Shown piece after piece: positions 33,758 to 42,804 of a DNA stretch of 64,000 nt; within the stretch, counting starts at the first letter, position 1; every line of letters begins with the position of its first letter. The position numbers were made by a program, and so were the translations under genes. Source of the stretch: UBA1672 sp964352665 (lineage in GTDB: Bacteria; Pseudomonadota; Alphaproteobacteria; Micavibrionales; Micavibrionaceae); NCBI GenBank assembly GCA_964352665.1, contig CAYGSJ010000001.1, positions 186,001-250,000 of the forward strand, in the 5' to 3' direction. The notes below the pieces were generated by a model. It did not search any database and was not told where the DNA came from. It was given only the letters and a program-made list of their open reading frames with translations.

Positions 33758-34933
33758 ATGTCTGATTTTACTAATATAAAACCCCCTCAAAATGCAACGG
33801 CTGTTATTATCTTATCTGATGGTACTTTGTTTTGGGGAAGAGGTCTCGGCGCGGAAAAGAAATCGGTTGGCGAGATTTGTTTTAATACATCGATGACAGG
33901 ATATCAGGAGATAATGACTGATCCTAGTTACTCCGGACAAATCATCACTTTTACATTTCCTCATATCGGCAATGTCGGTACAAATAACGAAGATATCGAA
34001 ACCATTAATCCTGCGGCACGTGGTTTAATTATTCGTGAAAATATAACCTCCCCTTCCAACTGGCGTATGAACAAACATTTTGATGAATGGTTAAAGGCCC
34101 ATGACCTTGTAGGTGTATGTGACATCGACACGAGAGCACTAACCAGACGAATCAGAGATCAAGGTGCTCCCGTTGGCATTATCGCACATAGTAAGGACGG
34201 AAAGTTTGATTTGGATGTCCTGTATAAAGAAGCCAAAAGCTGGCCGGGTCTTGAAAACCTGGATCTTGCCAAAGATGTTTCCTGCACCCAAATCTATCAA
34301 TGGGATGAAACTCTTTGGGATATAAGGGATGGTTACGGCAAGCAGACAAAACCAAAGTATAAAGTAGTTGCCGTTGACTATGGTGCCAAAAGGAACATTT
34401 TAAGATGCCTTGCTTCCGCTGGTTGTGAGGTCACAGTGGTTCCTGCACAAACAACAGCAGAAGAAATTATGGCCCAAAAGCCAGATGGTGTATTTTTATC
34501 CAACGGCCCCGGTGATCCGGCCGCCACTGGAAAATATGCTGTGCCAATGGTTCAGGCGCTTTTAGAAAATGGTGTTCCTATCTTTGGAATTTGCCTCGGG
34601 CACCAGATTCTTGCTTTGGCTCTTGGCGCAAAAACCAGAAAAATGCATTTGGGACACCGTGGTGCGAACCACCCTGTCAAAGATATAGCAACCAGCAAGG
34701 TTGAAATCACATCACAAAATCATGGATTTGAAGTTATTGCTGATACGTTGCCAGATATAGCGGAGCAATCACACATAAGTTTGTTTGATGGATCAAACGA
34801 AGGGCTAAAGGTGAAAAACAAACCTGTGTTCTCCGTTCAGTATCATCCGGAGGCATCGCCAGGACCTCAAGATAGCCATTATTTATTTAACCGGTTTGTT
34901 GAACATATAAAGAAACATAAAAAAGCAGCGTAG
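33758..34933 (+). CDS. carA: Carbamoyl-phosphate synthase small subunit CarA
   Basis: CarA hydrolyses glutamine and channels ammonia to CarB for carbamoyl phosphate, the precursor of arginine and pyrimidines. The 391-residue protein has the N-terminal CarA domain (FNTSMTGYQEIMTDPSY) and a class I glutaminase with the nucleophile Cys279 (FGICLGHQ) and the partners His363 and Glu365 (QYHPEASPGP). I chose the ATG at 33758 with GGAG 10 nt upstream; the frame reaches back to 33686 but adds 24 non-family residues. carB follows 35 nt after its stop. Confidence 0.96.
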   Translation: MSDFTNIKPPQNATAVIILSDGTLFWGRGLGAEKKSVGEICFNTSMTGYQEIMTDPSYSGQIITFTFPHIGNVGTNNEDIETINPAARGLIIRENITSPSNWRMNKHFDEWLKAHDLVGVCDIDTRALTRRIRDQGAPVGIIAHSKDGKFDLDVLYKEAKSWPGLENLDLAKDVSCTQIYQWDETLWDIRDGYGKQTKPKYKVVAVDYGAKRNILRCLASAGCEVTVVPAQTTAEEIMAQKPDGVFLSNGPGDPAATGKYAVPMVQALLENGVPIFGICLGHQILALALGAKTRKMHLGHRGANHPVKDIATSKVEITSQNHGFEVIADTLPDIAEQSHISLFDGSNEGLKVKNKPVFSVQYHPEASPGPQDSHYLFNRFVEHIKKHKKAA

Positions 34934-34968
34934 AGTAAAACCACGGGACGTAAAGGGACTTAGAAAGA

Positions 34969-37900
34969 ATGCCTAAAAGAACAGACATAAAATCAATCTG
35001 CATCATTGGTGCCGGACCAATTATTATCGGACAGGCCTGTGAGTTCGACTACTCCGGAACACAAGCTTGTAAAGCTCTTCGTGAAGAAGGTTACAGAATT
35101 GTTCTTATTAATTCGAACCCTGCCACTATTATGACAGACCCTGATATGGCAGACGCCACCTATGTCGAGCCAATTACCCCCGCTATTGTCACCAAAATCC
35201 TTGAAAAGGAAAAGCCGGATGCCCTGCTCCCGACCATGGGCGGACAAACAGCATTAAACACGGCACTGGCTCTTGATGAAGATGGAACATTAGAAAGACT
35301 TGGTATTGAATTAATAGGCGCAAAAGCCGATGTTATTGATAAGGCGGAAAACCGTGAACGGTTCAAAAGATGTATGGACGAACTTGGGCTGGAATCTGCA
35401 AGGTCCTGCACTGTTAATACAATGGAAGAAGCGCGTAAAGCGCTCGAAGAAATCGGCCTACCTTCTATTATTCGCCCCTCGTTTACTATGGGCGGAACCG
35501 GTGGCGGTATTGCCTATAACCGTGATGATTATGAGCGTATTGTCCGCGATGGATTGGAAGCTTCTCCAACAACAGAAGTTTTAATTGAAGAATCCCTTCT
35601 CGGATGGAAAGAGTACGAGATGGAGGTTGTCAGAGACAAAAACGACAATTGTATCATTGTCTGCTCGATTGAAAATATTGACCCTATGGGTGTTCATACC
35701 GGCGACTCGATCACTGTAGCCCCTGCCCTGACACTTACCGATAAAGAATATCAGATTATGCGTAACGCTTCTCTTGCTGTACTGCGTGGTATTGGTGTTG
35801 AAACAGGCGGGTCTAATGTCCAGTTTGCATTAAACCCCAAAGATGGCCGCATGATCGTAATTGAGATGAACCCAAGAGTTTCACGCTCATCTGCTTTAGC
35901 CTCTAAGGCGACAGGATTTCCGATTGCCAAAATTGCAGCAAAGCTTGCTGTCGGATACACGCTGGACGAGCTCGACAATGATATCACAGATGGAAAAACA
36001 CCTGCTAGTTTTGAACCTACAATTGATTATGTCGTTACCAAGGTGCCACGTTTCGCCTTTGAAAAATTTAAAGGTAGCGAACCTATTCTGACCACAGCCA
36101 TGAAATCAGTGGGCGAGGCCATGTCCATTGGTCGCAATTTCGAAGAATCTCTTCAAAAAGCAATGCGCTCCCTTGAAAAAGGGCTGACTGGCCTTAGCCC
36201 GATTTATATTGGTGGGGCAGATTCCGAAAACCCGGATGCACAAAAAGATGCCCTTCTATCCGCGATTGCTAGACCAACGCCCCAGCGTATCTTGCACATT
36301 GCCCAAGGATTCAGACATGGGCTTAGCCTTGAACAAATCCATAATATTTCTAAATTTGATCCTTGGTTTCTGGAGCGTATTCAAAATATTGTAAATACGG
36401 AAAACATGATAAAGGAAAAAGGACTGCCTGTTGATCCTCAAGGCTGGATGAACGTAAAACGTCTGGGTTTCTCGGATGCACAACTTGGTGATTTAGTTGG
36501 AGTATCGGAAGATCATGTCCGTAAAGCCAGAAGAACACATAAAGTGCACCCAGTGTTTAAACGTGTTGATAGCTGTGCGGCAGAAATTCCTTCTGAAACC
36601 CCGTATATGTATTCTACCTATGAGGGGAATGGTTTAGAGCCAGCAGAAAATGAAATCAACGCTACCGATAGAGAAAAGATTATTATTCTAGGTGGTGGTC
36701 CCAATAGAATTGGTCAGGGTATCGAGTTTGACTATTGCTGTGTTCACGCCGCTTATGCGCTTCGTGAGGCCGGCTATGAAACCATCATGGTAAACTGTAA
36801 CCCGGAAACTGTTTCTACCGACTATGACACCTCTGATCGCCTTTATTTCGAACCTTTGACCACCGAGGATGTAATAGAGCTCATTCATGCCGAATCGCAG
36901 AATGGTAAAGTCAAAGGGGTGATTGTTCAGCTTGGAGGACAAACGCCACTAAAACTTGCCCATGACTTACAGGCTGAAAATATTCCAATTCTTGGAACAG
37001 ACCCCGACGCAATTGATCTTGCCGAAGATCGTGAGCGCTTTAAACAGCTACTGATTGACCTAGATCTCAAGCAACCCCCTAACGGCTTGGCACGTTCCAA
37101 AGAGGAGGCTTTAGCCATTGCGGAAGATATAGGGTTCCCTCTTGTTATCAGGCCCTCTTATGTCCTAGGTGGGCAGGCTATGGAAATTGTGCACTCATTA
37201 ACAGAACTAGAACGCTATATTAATACAGCCGTCAAAGTTTCAGGCGATACCCCTGTACTGCTTGACCGTTACCTGAAAAGTGCGATCGAGCTTGATGTTG
37301 ATGCGGTTTGCGACGGTGAAGATGTTTATGTTTCCGGTATCATGGAACATATTGAGGAAGCAGGAATACACTCTGGTGACTCTGCATGTGTTATTCCTCC
37401 ACATTCTCTTTCAGACGAAACAATAAATAAGATCGAGAAACAGACAGTAAAACTCGCCAAAGCATTAAAAGTTAAAGGGCTTATGAATGTGCAATTCGCC
37501 ATTCGTAAAAATGATGATACTGGCGCAGAAGATATCTATATTATTGAAGTCAATCCACGAGCCTCAAGAACTGTGCCTTTCGTTGCTAAAGCAACCGGCA
37601 TTCCTATAGCAAAGATTGCTGCCCGCATCATGGCCGGTGAAAATCTTAAGGATTTTTCTAATATCCTGATTGGTATGAGTGACCAGCATTACGCTGTGAA
37701 AGCACCTGTTTTTCCTTTCAACCGCTTCCCTGGTGTAGACCCCCTTCTCGGCCCTGAAATGAAATCAACCGGTGAGGTTATAGGTCTGGACAAGGATCTG
37801 GCACATGCGATGGCAAAAGCCCAGATTGGTGCAGGCTCTAATCTACCAACAAGTGGTACAGTCTTCATATCTGTAAAAGATTCTGACAAAATAGATCTTC

Positions 37901-38274
37901 TACCCATTGCCAAGGATTTGGCTAAAACAGGCTTTGATATTATTGCGACAGGCGGAACTTGTGACTTTTTGAAAGAAAACGGAGTAGAAGCCAAACGTAT
38001 AAACAAGGTTATGGAAGGTCAGCCCCATATTATTGATGCTATCATTAACGGGGAAATTGACCTTGTCATCAACACGACCACAAAAAGCACACAGGCCGTA
38101 TCGGATTCATATTCAATCAGGCGCATGGCTTTGATGAATAAAATCCCTTACTACACGCTCATGACCGCAGCAAAAGCCACGGTTCAGGCCATACAAGCCC
38201 TTAAGGATCGTGATTTGGATGTTGCCTCGCTCCAGAGCTATTTTGAAAAAGATGGTAAAAGCAAAGCAGCATAA
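34969..38274 (+). CDS. carB: Carbamoyl-phosphate synthase large subunit CarB
   Basis: A full-length 1101-residue CarB with two tandem ATP-grasp halves, as expected. The first half begins IIGAGPIIIGQACEFDYSG and the second ILGGGPNRIGQGIEFDYCC near residue 567. Each has the ATP-binding pattern (PSIIRPSFTMGGTGGG, PLVIRPSYVLGGQAM) and NPRVSRSSALASKATG or NPRASRTVPFVAKATG. A C-terminal MGS-like allosteric domain (about 950-1101, FISVKDSDKIDLLPIA) should bind UMP or ornithine. It is in an operon with carA. No damage was seen. Confidence 0.97.
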   Translation: MPKRTDIKSICIIGAGPIIIGQACEFDYSGTQACKALREEGYRIVLINSNPATIMTDPDMADATYVEPITPAIVTKILEKEKPDALLPTMGGQTALNTALALDEDGTLERLGIELIGAKADVIDKAENRERFKRCMDELGLESARSCTVNTMEEARKALEEIGLPSIIRPSFTMGGTGGGIAYNRDDYERIVRDGLEASPTTEVLIEESLLGWKEYEMEVVRDKNDNCIIVCSIENIDPMGVHTGDSITVAPALTLTDKEYQIMRNASLAVLRGIGVETGGSNVQFALNPKDGRMIVIEMNPRVSRSSALASKATGFPIAKIAAKLAVGYTLDELDNDITDGKTPASFEPTIDYVVTKVPRFAFEKFKGSEPILTTAMKSVGEAMSIGRNFEESLQKAMRSLEKGLTGLSPIYIGGADSENPDAQKDALLSAIARPTPQRILHIAQGFRHGLSLEQIHNISKFDPWFLERIQNIVNTENMIKEKGLPVDPQGWMNVKRLGFSDAQLGDLVGVSEDHVRKARRTHKVHPVFKRVDSCAAEIPSETPYMYSTYEGNGLEPAENEINATDREKIIILGGGPNRIGQGIEFDYCCVHAAYALREAGYETIMVNCNPETVSTDYDTSDRLYFEPLTTEDVIELIHAESQNGKVKGVIVQLGGQTPLKLAHDLQAENIPILGTDPDAIDLAEDRERFKQLLIDLDLKQPPNGLARSKEEALAIAEDIGFPLVIRPSYVLGGQAMEIVHSLTELERYINTAVKVSGDTPVLLDRYLKSAIELDVDAVCDGEDVYVSGIMEHIEEAGIHSGDSACVIPPHSLSDETINKIEKQTVKLAKALKVKGLMNVQFAIRKNDDTGAEDIYIIEVNPRASRTVPFVAKATGIPIAKIAARIMAGENLKDFSNILIGMSDQHYAVKAPVFPFNRFPGVDPLLGPEMKSTGEVIGLDKDLAHAMAKAQIGAGSNLPTSGTVFISVKDSDKIDLLPIAKDLAKTGFDIIATGGTCDFLKENGVEAKRINKVMEGQPHIIDAIINGEIDLVINTTTKSTQAVSDSYSIRRMALMNKIPYYTLMTAAKATVQAIQALKDRDLDVASLQSYFEKDGKSKAA

Positions 38275-38282
38275 AAAAATAA

Positions 38283-38312
38283 TTGACATAAAATCATAAA
38301 ATTTTGTACCTT
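38283..38312 (+). promoter_or_regulatory. Candidate promoter of the 38330 gene
   Basis: A perfect TTGACA (38283-38288) lies 9 nt after carB. At 18-nt spacing the -10 is TACCTT (38307-38312), a weak match. It would give a very short 5' leader for the next gene. Confidence 0.35.
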
Positions 38313-38329
38313 CACCTTCATTTAAAATA

Positions 38330-38947
38330 ATGAAGATAAGAAATATGGGTGATAAAAACCAAGAGCCAGCCAGTTTACTGAGCAGGTTATTCAATAATAG
38401 CGGCAATAAAATGGACCCGAGCCGTGTCAGGCTAATTGATGGCACGCCAATCCATTCAACGGGAATACACAGATTATCCAAATGCTTTGATATTCAAGCT
38501 GCTATGCTGGGTTCGGTTACCGGAGGCGCCATGACCGATGCCCCTGTACCGGTATCACTATTCTTAATGTTGTTAAGCGGCACATTTTTGGCCGGGTCAC
38601 GGTGGCTAAGCCATGTAAGGCTTAGAAAAGCTTTTGGAAAAGACTTCGGTGATTTATGTATTAATAAGGCCCCAGATAAGAATACCACCCCTACAAGCCC
38701 CACATACTTGGCTACCGCAGATATAATGGAGTTTTCATACAAAGCAGATATTGTTCTGGATTCTGGCTTTGCATTATTCGTTTCTCCCTATCTAATTCCT
38801 GGAACTATTACACATGATGCATTGCAGGCCAGAGCATTTTCAAGAGTAGTTGCACAACAATGGATACTTGAAGATACACCGCCTCCCTTAAAGCAAGACA
38901 TAAAAGTGAGAGAGCCTAGCTTTGATGTGGCTCCCATGCCCGCCTAG
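38330..38947 (+). CDS. Membrane protein of unknown function
   Basis: A 205-residue protein with one likely transmembrane segment near 73-92 (APVPVSLFLMLLSGTFLAG) and otherwise soluble. No known domain was recognised. Met6 (38345) is an equally good start, having an AAGA-rich Shine-Dalgarno-like stretch, which the first Met lacks. It stands alone between carB and greA with a terminator after it (39015-39052). Confidence 0.55.
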   Translation: MKIRNMGDKNQEPASLLSRLFNNSGNKMDPSRVRLIDGTPIHSTGIHRLSKCFDIQAAMLGSVTGGAMTDAPVPVSLFLMLLSGTFLAGSRWLSHVRLRKAFGKDFGDLCINKAPDKNTTPTSPTYLATADIMEFSYKADIVLDSGFALFVSPYLIPGTITHDALQARAFSRVVAQQWILEDTPPPLKQDIKVREPSFDVAPMPA

Positions 38948-39014
38948 CATTAAACTTGACCTTTCTTTGCGAGTACGCTAGCCTTTTCTCGTTTATACAA
39001 ATAATCTGAAGTTT

Positions 39015-39052
39015 GTCCCGCCCTTGTAATATTGTGCGGGGCTTAATTTTTT
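39015..39052 (+). terminator. Intrinsic terminator after the 38330 gene
   Basis: A 7-bp stem (39015-39021 GTCCCGC with 39036-39042 GCGGGGC, one G-T pair) is followed by TTAATTTTTT. It lies 67 nt after the stop and upstream of greA. Confidence 0.6.
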
Positions 39053-39106
39053 AGATTAATAAATTTGTATATAGCATTGATATTAAATATAATTTTGGAT
39101 TTCAAA

Positions 39107-39580
39107 ATGGAACAGATTCCGGTAACAAAACTAGGCTATGAAAGGCTCACATCCGAGCTAGAAGAATTGAAAACTGTAAAACGCCCGAATGTGATAGAGG
39201 CTATTGCAGAGGCACGTGCACACGGCGATTTGTCAGAAAACGCTGAATATCACGCTGCCCGCGAGCAACAAAGTTTTATTGAAGGTAGAATTCAGGAATT
39301 AGAGGCTGTTACGGGACGGGCACAAATTATTGACCCGGCAACTTTGAGCGGTGATACCGTTAAATTTGGTGCTACTGTAACAGTGATAGATGAAGAAACG
39401 GATGAAGAAGAAACCTATCAAATCGTCGGAGATTATGAATCCGATATGAAAACCGGAAAACTGTCCATCAGTGCTCCTGTTGCGAGAGCGCTTATAGGAA
39501 AGGCCGTTGGTGATTCAGTTACTGTGAAAACACCAAAGGGCGAGGCTGACTATGAAATTCTTAACGTAGAGTACAAATAG
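39107..39580 (+). CDS. greA: Transcription elongation factor GreA
   Basis: GreA stimulates RNA cleavage by backtracked RNA polymerase. The 157-residue protein has the usual length, the N-terminal coiled coil with acidic tip (ARAHGDLSENAEYHAAREQQ, Asp and Glu at the tip) and the C-terminal FKBP-like domain (SISAPVARALIGKAVGDSV). I chose the ATG at 39107, which gives MEQIPVTKLGYE, the family start; 14 further upstream residues from 39065 are hydrophobic and non-homologous. No close operon partner is present. Confidence 0.97.
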   Translation: MEQIPVTKLGYERLTSELEELKTVKRPNVIEAIAEARAHGDLSENAEYHAAREQQSFIEGRIQELEAVTGRAQIIDPATLSGDTVKFGATVTVIDEETDEEETYQIVGDYESDMKTGKLSISAPVARALIGKAVGDSVTVKTPKGEADYEILNVEYK

Positions 39581-39583
39581 GCA

Positions 39584-39832
39584 TTAAGCCAGTTTTTTAA
39601 TGTTTTCCAAGTTATTAGACAATGTTGAAGTTTGGTCGTCAGCAAGCTGTTTTGATGCTTTTTGAGCTGTTTCCTCTGCCTGAGCCAGACTTAAGGCCTC
39701 CTGAGAAATGCGCACCTCATCCACAGCTTCTGCACGTGCTTCCTTAGACTCACTCTGGCTCTCTGCCTTCTGAGATTTATTAGCAGGGGCTATACCTTGT
39801 ATTGGCCCTGATGGATTAACTGGATCAACCAT
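39584..39832 (-). CDS. Small Ala/Glu/Ser-rich protein of unknown function
   Basis: An 82-residue, hydrophilic, probably largely disordered protein with a helix-forming motif DEVRISQEALSLAQAEETAQ. That VxIS.EAxxLA pattern occurs in several small proteobacterial proteins and in flagellar anti-sigma-like proteins, but similarity is too short for a claim. It ends 3 nt from the greA stop (convergent) and follows the NDUFAF6-like gene by 55 nt on the same strand. Confidence 0.5.
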   Translation of the reverse strand: MVDPVNPSGPIQGIAPANKSQKAESQSESKEARAEAVDEVRISQEALSLAQAEETAQKASKQLADDQTSTLSNNLENIKKLA

Positions 39833-39887
39833 TTACCGTTCCTTTTTATGCTGGTTATTCCATAATACCTTGTTTTTATGCAAAAAA

Positions 39888-40715
39888 CTACAGTATTTTT
39901 GTTCTCCACCATAACCTAAGAACCTTAAAATTTGGTTCACGTTGTATTTCAGGGGCTATCACGTCATAACCCAGTATGTGGATTTGCCTAAAATATATCT
40001 CGCTTAGGACTGAAAAAGCTTTCAGAACAATATTCTGCGGATATGCCTTAGGTAATTTGTGATCAACTATCTTCTTTACTATCAATTTCAATTTTTCTTC
40101 TCCCCCCTGTTGAACAAGCTGCTCTCTCGTAATGCCATATTCATTCATAAGATTTTCAGGAAAAAAACAGCGCCCCTGCCCTGCAAAAAATCCGGTTGCT
40201 CTTAAAATCCCTGCGATAGTGTAATTAATTGCTATGGGTTGAATAATTTCCTGCTCAGGATCGTCACCGCAAATTTGAACAGCGAGTCTTAGTAAGGGAT
40301 CTGTTGTAAACTCTGCATAATTCATAAGCCCCTCTATATTGGCTGGAAGAACGTCTTCCAGATCAAATTCACGGGCATATATCAGTTTATAAAAATGCTC
40401 TTGTGGTAAATTATGCTGTTTTATCGCTTTGGCAAGCGGCTTTAAAACTTCATGATCAGCAACGTTACCTTGTTCATAAATTGCCGTAACTGCATCTCTC
40501 CACCATTGTAAACGGATCAACCCCAGCGTAGTTTCGCTTACCACCTCTCTGGTTTTTGCAATTTCATGATTAAAGGCAAAGAGCGCCCATAAATCCTCCA
40601 GCACATCCGCTGGAGCAAATAAGGAGACCAAAAATCTGTCTTTGTCGTATTTGCGTACGATATCTCCGCAATATGAAATCTCTTTTATATTTTTCACCAA
40701 ATAAATCACTTTCAT
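39888..40715 (-). CDS. Squalene/phytoene synthase-fold protein, NDUFAF6-like
   Basis: A 275-residue all-helical isoprenoid-synthase-fold protein. The first DxxxD motif of true squalene or phytoene synthases is absent: the segment reads LFAFNHEIAKTREVVSETTL, and RLQWWRDAVTAIY follows. That pattern matches the NDUFAF6 (C8orf38) class, mitochondrial complex I assembly factors of alphaproteobacterial descent, rather than carotenoid or hopanoid enzymes. A role in NADH dehydrogenase assembly is inferred from the family. sodB and the NDUFAF3-like gene lie close by. Confidence 0.8.
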   Translation of the reverse strand: MKVIYLVKNIKEISYCGDIVRKYDKDRFLVSLFAPADVLEDLWALFAFNHEIAKTREVVSETTLGLIRLQWWRDAVTAIYEQGNVADHEVLKPLAKAIKQHNLPQEHFYKLIYAREFDLEDVLPANIEGLMNYAEFTTDPLLRLAVQICGDDPEQEIIQPIAINYTIAGILRATGFFAGQGRCFFPENLMNEYGITREQLVQQGGEEKLKLIVKKIVDHKLPKAYPQNIVLKAFSVLSEIYFRQIHILGYDVIAPEIQREPNFKVLRLWWRTKIL

Positions 40716-40782
40716 GCATGGGACAAAATCTTTAGTGTGTGTGTTAACAGTTTTATAGTGATTTTAAAAGCAGGAGATACAC

Positions 40783-41400
40783 ATGGCTTTCGACCTACCC
40801 GAGTTACCTTATGCATATGATGCCCTAGACCCGTATATGTCTGCAGAGACCTTGGAATACCATCATGACAAGCACCACAATGCTTATGTAGAAAAAGGCA
40901 ATGAGCTTCTCAAGGGCATGGATCATATGGGAGACACACTTGAAGAAGTGGTTATAAACGCGCACAAAAAAGGTGAGCAAGCCCTATTCAACAATGTCGG
41001 ACAACATTGGAACCATAAACATTTCTGGAACTGGATGAAGCCAAATGGCGGCGGCAACCGTCCTGAAAATCTTGATTCGGCAATCACGGACAGCTTTGGC
41101 TCTTATGATGCTTTTCGAGAAAAATTCATTCAGGCCGGTATCGGACAGTTTGGCTCTGGCTGGTGTTGGCTGGTGATGAACCAAGACGGTAAGCTGGAGG
41201 TTACAAAAACCCCGAACGGTGAAAACCCGCTCATCCATGGCCAGACAGGCTTGCTTGGCTGTGACGTATGGGAACACAGCTATTACATTGATTACCGCAA
41301 TGCTCGCCCCAAATATCTAGAGGCTTTCGTTGATAATCTGGTTAATTGGGAATATGTTGCCGAGCTCTTTGAAAAAGGCCCCTTAAAATTGGCTGCGTAA
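40783..41400 (+). CDS. sodB: Superoxide dismutase, Fe/Mn family (SodB-like)
   Basis: A 205-residue cytoplasmic superoxide dismutase. Metal ligands are His27 (YHHDKHH), His78 (WNHKHFW), Asp161 and His165 (DVWEHSYYIDYRN). The sequence style (NPLIHGQTGLLGCDVWEHSYYID) fits the Fe type found in proteobacteria, though metal choice is not certain. GGAGA precedes the ATG. It is monocistronic, divergent from the NDUFAF6-like gene and ended by a strong terminator. Confidence 0.96.
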   Translation: MAFDLPELPYAYDALDPYMSAETLEYHHDKHHNAYVEKGNELLKGMDHMGDTLEEVVINAHKKGEQALFNNVGQHWNHKHFWNWMKPNGGGNRPENLDSAITDSFGSYDAFREKFIQAGIGQFGSGWCWLVMNQDGKLEVTKTPNGENPLIHGQTGLLGCDVWEHSYYIDYRNARPKYLEAFVDNLVNWEYVAELFEKGPLKLAA

Positions 41401-41406
41401 ACACGT

Positions 41407-41431
41407 AAAGAGGCCCAAGGGCCTCTTTTTT
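41407..41431 (+). terminator. Intrinsic terminator after sodB
   Basis: A 10-bp stem (AAAGAGGCCC with GGGCCTCTTT) and a T-run lie just past the sodB stop. The T-run reaches into the stop codon of the convergent NDUFAF3-like gene. Confidence 0.88.
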
Positions 41432-41816
41432 ACAAAGCAGGCAACAACACGCAGGCAACACGACGCCCCTCAGCCATAAGAACATTATAGGTGCGGCACG
41501 CCGCACCGGTATCCATTATATCTACTGATATACCGGTTTCTTTAAGGGCATTTTTAAGATTACGCGGCAAGAAAGCCATATGTGCCCCACTCCCTAGCAA
41601 AACAACATCAATTGCTCTTGATTTTTTGATGAGTGGCTCAAAATGCTTTATATCAAGAGATTCAACGCTTTCAGCGCCGTCCACATCCCAAAGAGAAGTT
41701 TCATCAGGCATAACCACTATGGCCTCGTTGTAGACTTTACCGCTAACTTTGAAAACACCACCGGCATAAGACTGAATAACTTGCTGATCCGATCTGATGA
41801 GGGGTGTAACGTCCAT
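41430..41816 (-). CDS. Mth938/NDUFAF3-like protein (DUF498)
   Basis: A 128-residue protein with the Mth938-like fold pattern: VIQSYAGGVFKVSGKVYNEAIVV, then DVVLLGSGAHMAFLP and GISVDIMDTGAACRTYNVLMAEGR, which is characteristic. Human NDUFAF3 (complex I assembly) belongs here, and alphaproteobacterial homologues are typically encoded beside secDF, as here: it starts 2 nt after the secF stop. Together with the NDUFAF6-like gene 0.7 kb away it suggests a conserved complex I assembly link. Function in bacteria is inferred. Confidence 0.88.
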   Translation of the reverse strand: MDVTPLIRSDQQVIQSYAGGVFKVSGKVYNEAIVVMPDETSLWDVDGAESVESLDIKHFEPLIKKSRAIDVVLLGSGAHMAFLPRNLKNALKETGISVDIMDTGAACRTYNVLMAEGRRVACVLLPAL

Positions 41817-41818
41817 AA

Positions 41819-42790
41819 TCAGGCCGCTTCTTCTTCGCTATTATCTTCTGTTTCTTTTTCAGAGTTTTTTCGAATATTCATGAAAAGTAAAACTGGAGAG
41901 GCAACAAATATTGACGAATAAGTACCAACGACAATTCCAAAGATAAGCGCATAGACAAACCCACGAATAACCTCACCCCCAAAAACATACAGGGCAATCA
42001 AAGCCAGAAGTGTTGTAAACGATGTCATGATTGTACGAGACAGCGTCTGGTTCACAGACATATTGAAAAGTTCGGGCAGCGGTTTCTTTTTATATTTGCG
42101 TAAATTCTCGCGAATCCGGTCAAAAACAATAACAGTATCGTTAATAGAATAACCCGCAATCATCAAAACAGCCGCCACAGTAGATAGATTAAATTCGAGT
42201 TGTGTGAAGGCAAACAACCCAAGAGTTGCAACCGCATCGTGAAGCAACGCAATAATCGCCGCTATCCCGAATTGCCATTCAAAGCGGAACCAGATATAGG
42301 TCATAATACCAATCATTGAGAAAATAATCGCATAAAGACCCTTAAGTTTTAGTTCTTCCCCTACTTGCGGACCAACAAACTCAACCCGTCTGTAATCAAT
42401 AGCATTTCCTTCGAAGGCTTCACCCAGTGCTTCTCTTACAAGCTCGATTGCCACTTTATTGGGGTCTTCATCTTCCTCTTTCCAGTTTTCAGACTTTGCC
42501 TGCTCGGGTAACCTTATTAGAAGGTCGTCTGATTGTCCGAATTCCTGAATGGAAATTGAGCCTAACCCCAACTCATTTAACTCTGTTCTTAGGGCTTCCA
42601 GATTAGGTTCTTCTGGAGTCTTTATCTCGATCACCGTACCACCTGTAAAATCAATACCAAGATTCAAACCGTTCTGAATAACCAGAACTACCGAGGCAAG
42701 AACAAGCAGCGCCGAAAAAATATACGCCACAGCTCTAAGCTTAATAAAATTAATATTTGTATCCTGAGGAATTATTTTTATTCCACGCAT
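41819..42790 (-). CDS. secF: Protein translocase subunit SecF
   Basis: A 323-residue inner-membrane protein that with SecD and YajC assists Sec export using the proton-motive force. Seen are an N-terminal transmembrane helix, the periplasmic P1-type domain with the FTGGTVIEIKTPEEP segment, and a cluster of five C-terminal helices with AAVLMIAGYSINDTVIVFDRIREN and TLSRTIMTSFTTLLALIALYVFGG. It ends with an acidic tail. secD lies 14 nt upstream in the same operon. Confidence 0.97.
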   Translation of the reverse strand: MRGIKIIPQDTNINFIKLRAVAYIFSALLVLASVVLVIQNGLNLGIDFTGGTVIEIKTPEEPNLEALRTELNELGLGSISIQEFGQSDDLLIRLPEQAKSENWKEEDEDPNKVAIELVREALGEAFEGNAIDYRRVEFVGPQVGEELKLKGLYAIIFSMIGIMTYIWFRFEWQFGIAAIIALLHDAVATLGLFAFTQLEFNLSTVAAVLMIAGYSINDTVIVFDRIRENLRKYKKKPLPELFNMSVNQTLSRTIMTSFTTLLALIALYVFGGEVIRGFVYALIFGIVVGTYSSIFVASPVLLFMNIRKNSEKETEDNSEEEAA

Positions 42791-42804
42791 ATTCTCTATA
42801 TCCT

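Noticed and set aside
39888..40715. Phytoene or squalene synthase for carotenoid or hopanoid synthesis
   Set aside because: First Asp-rich catalytic motif is missing and no carotenoid or hopanoid gene is nearby; NDUFAF6-like is the better call.
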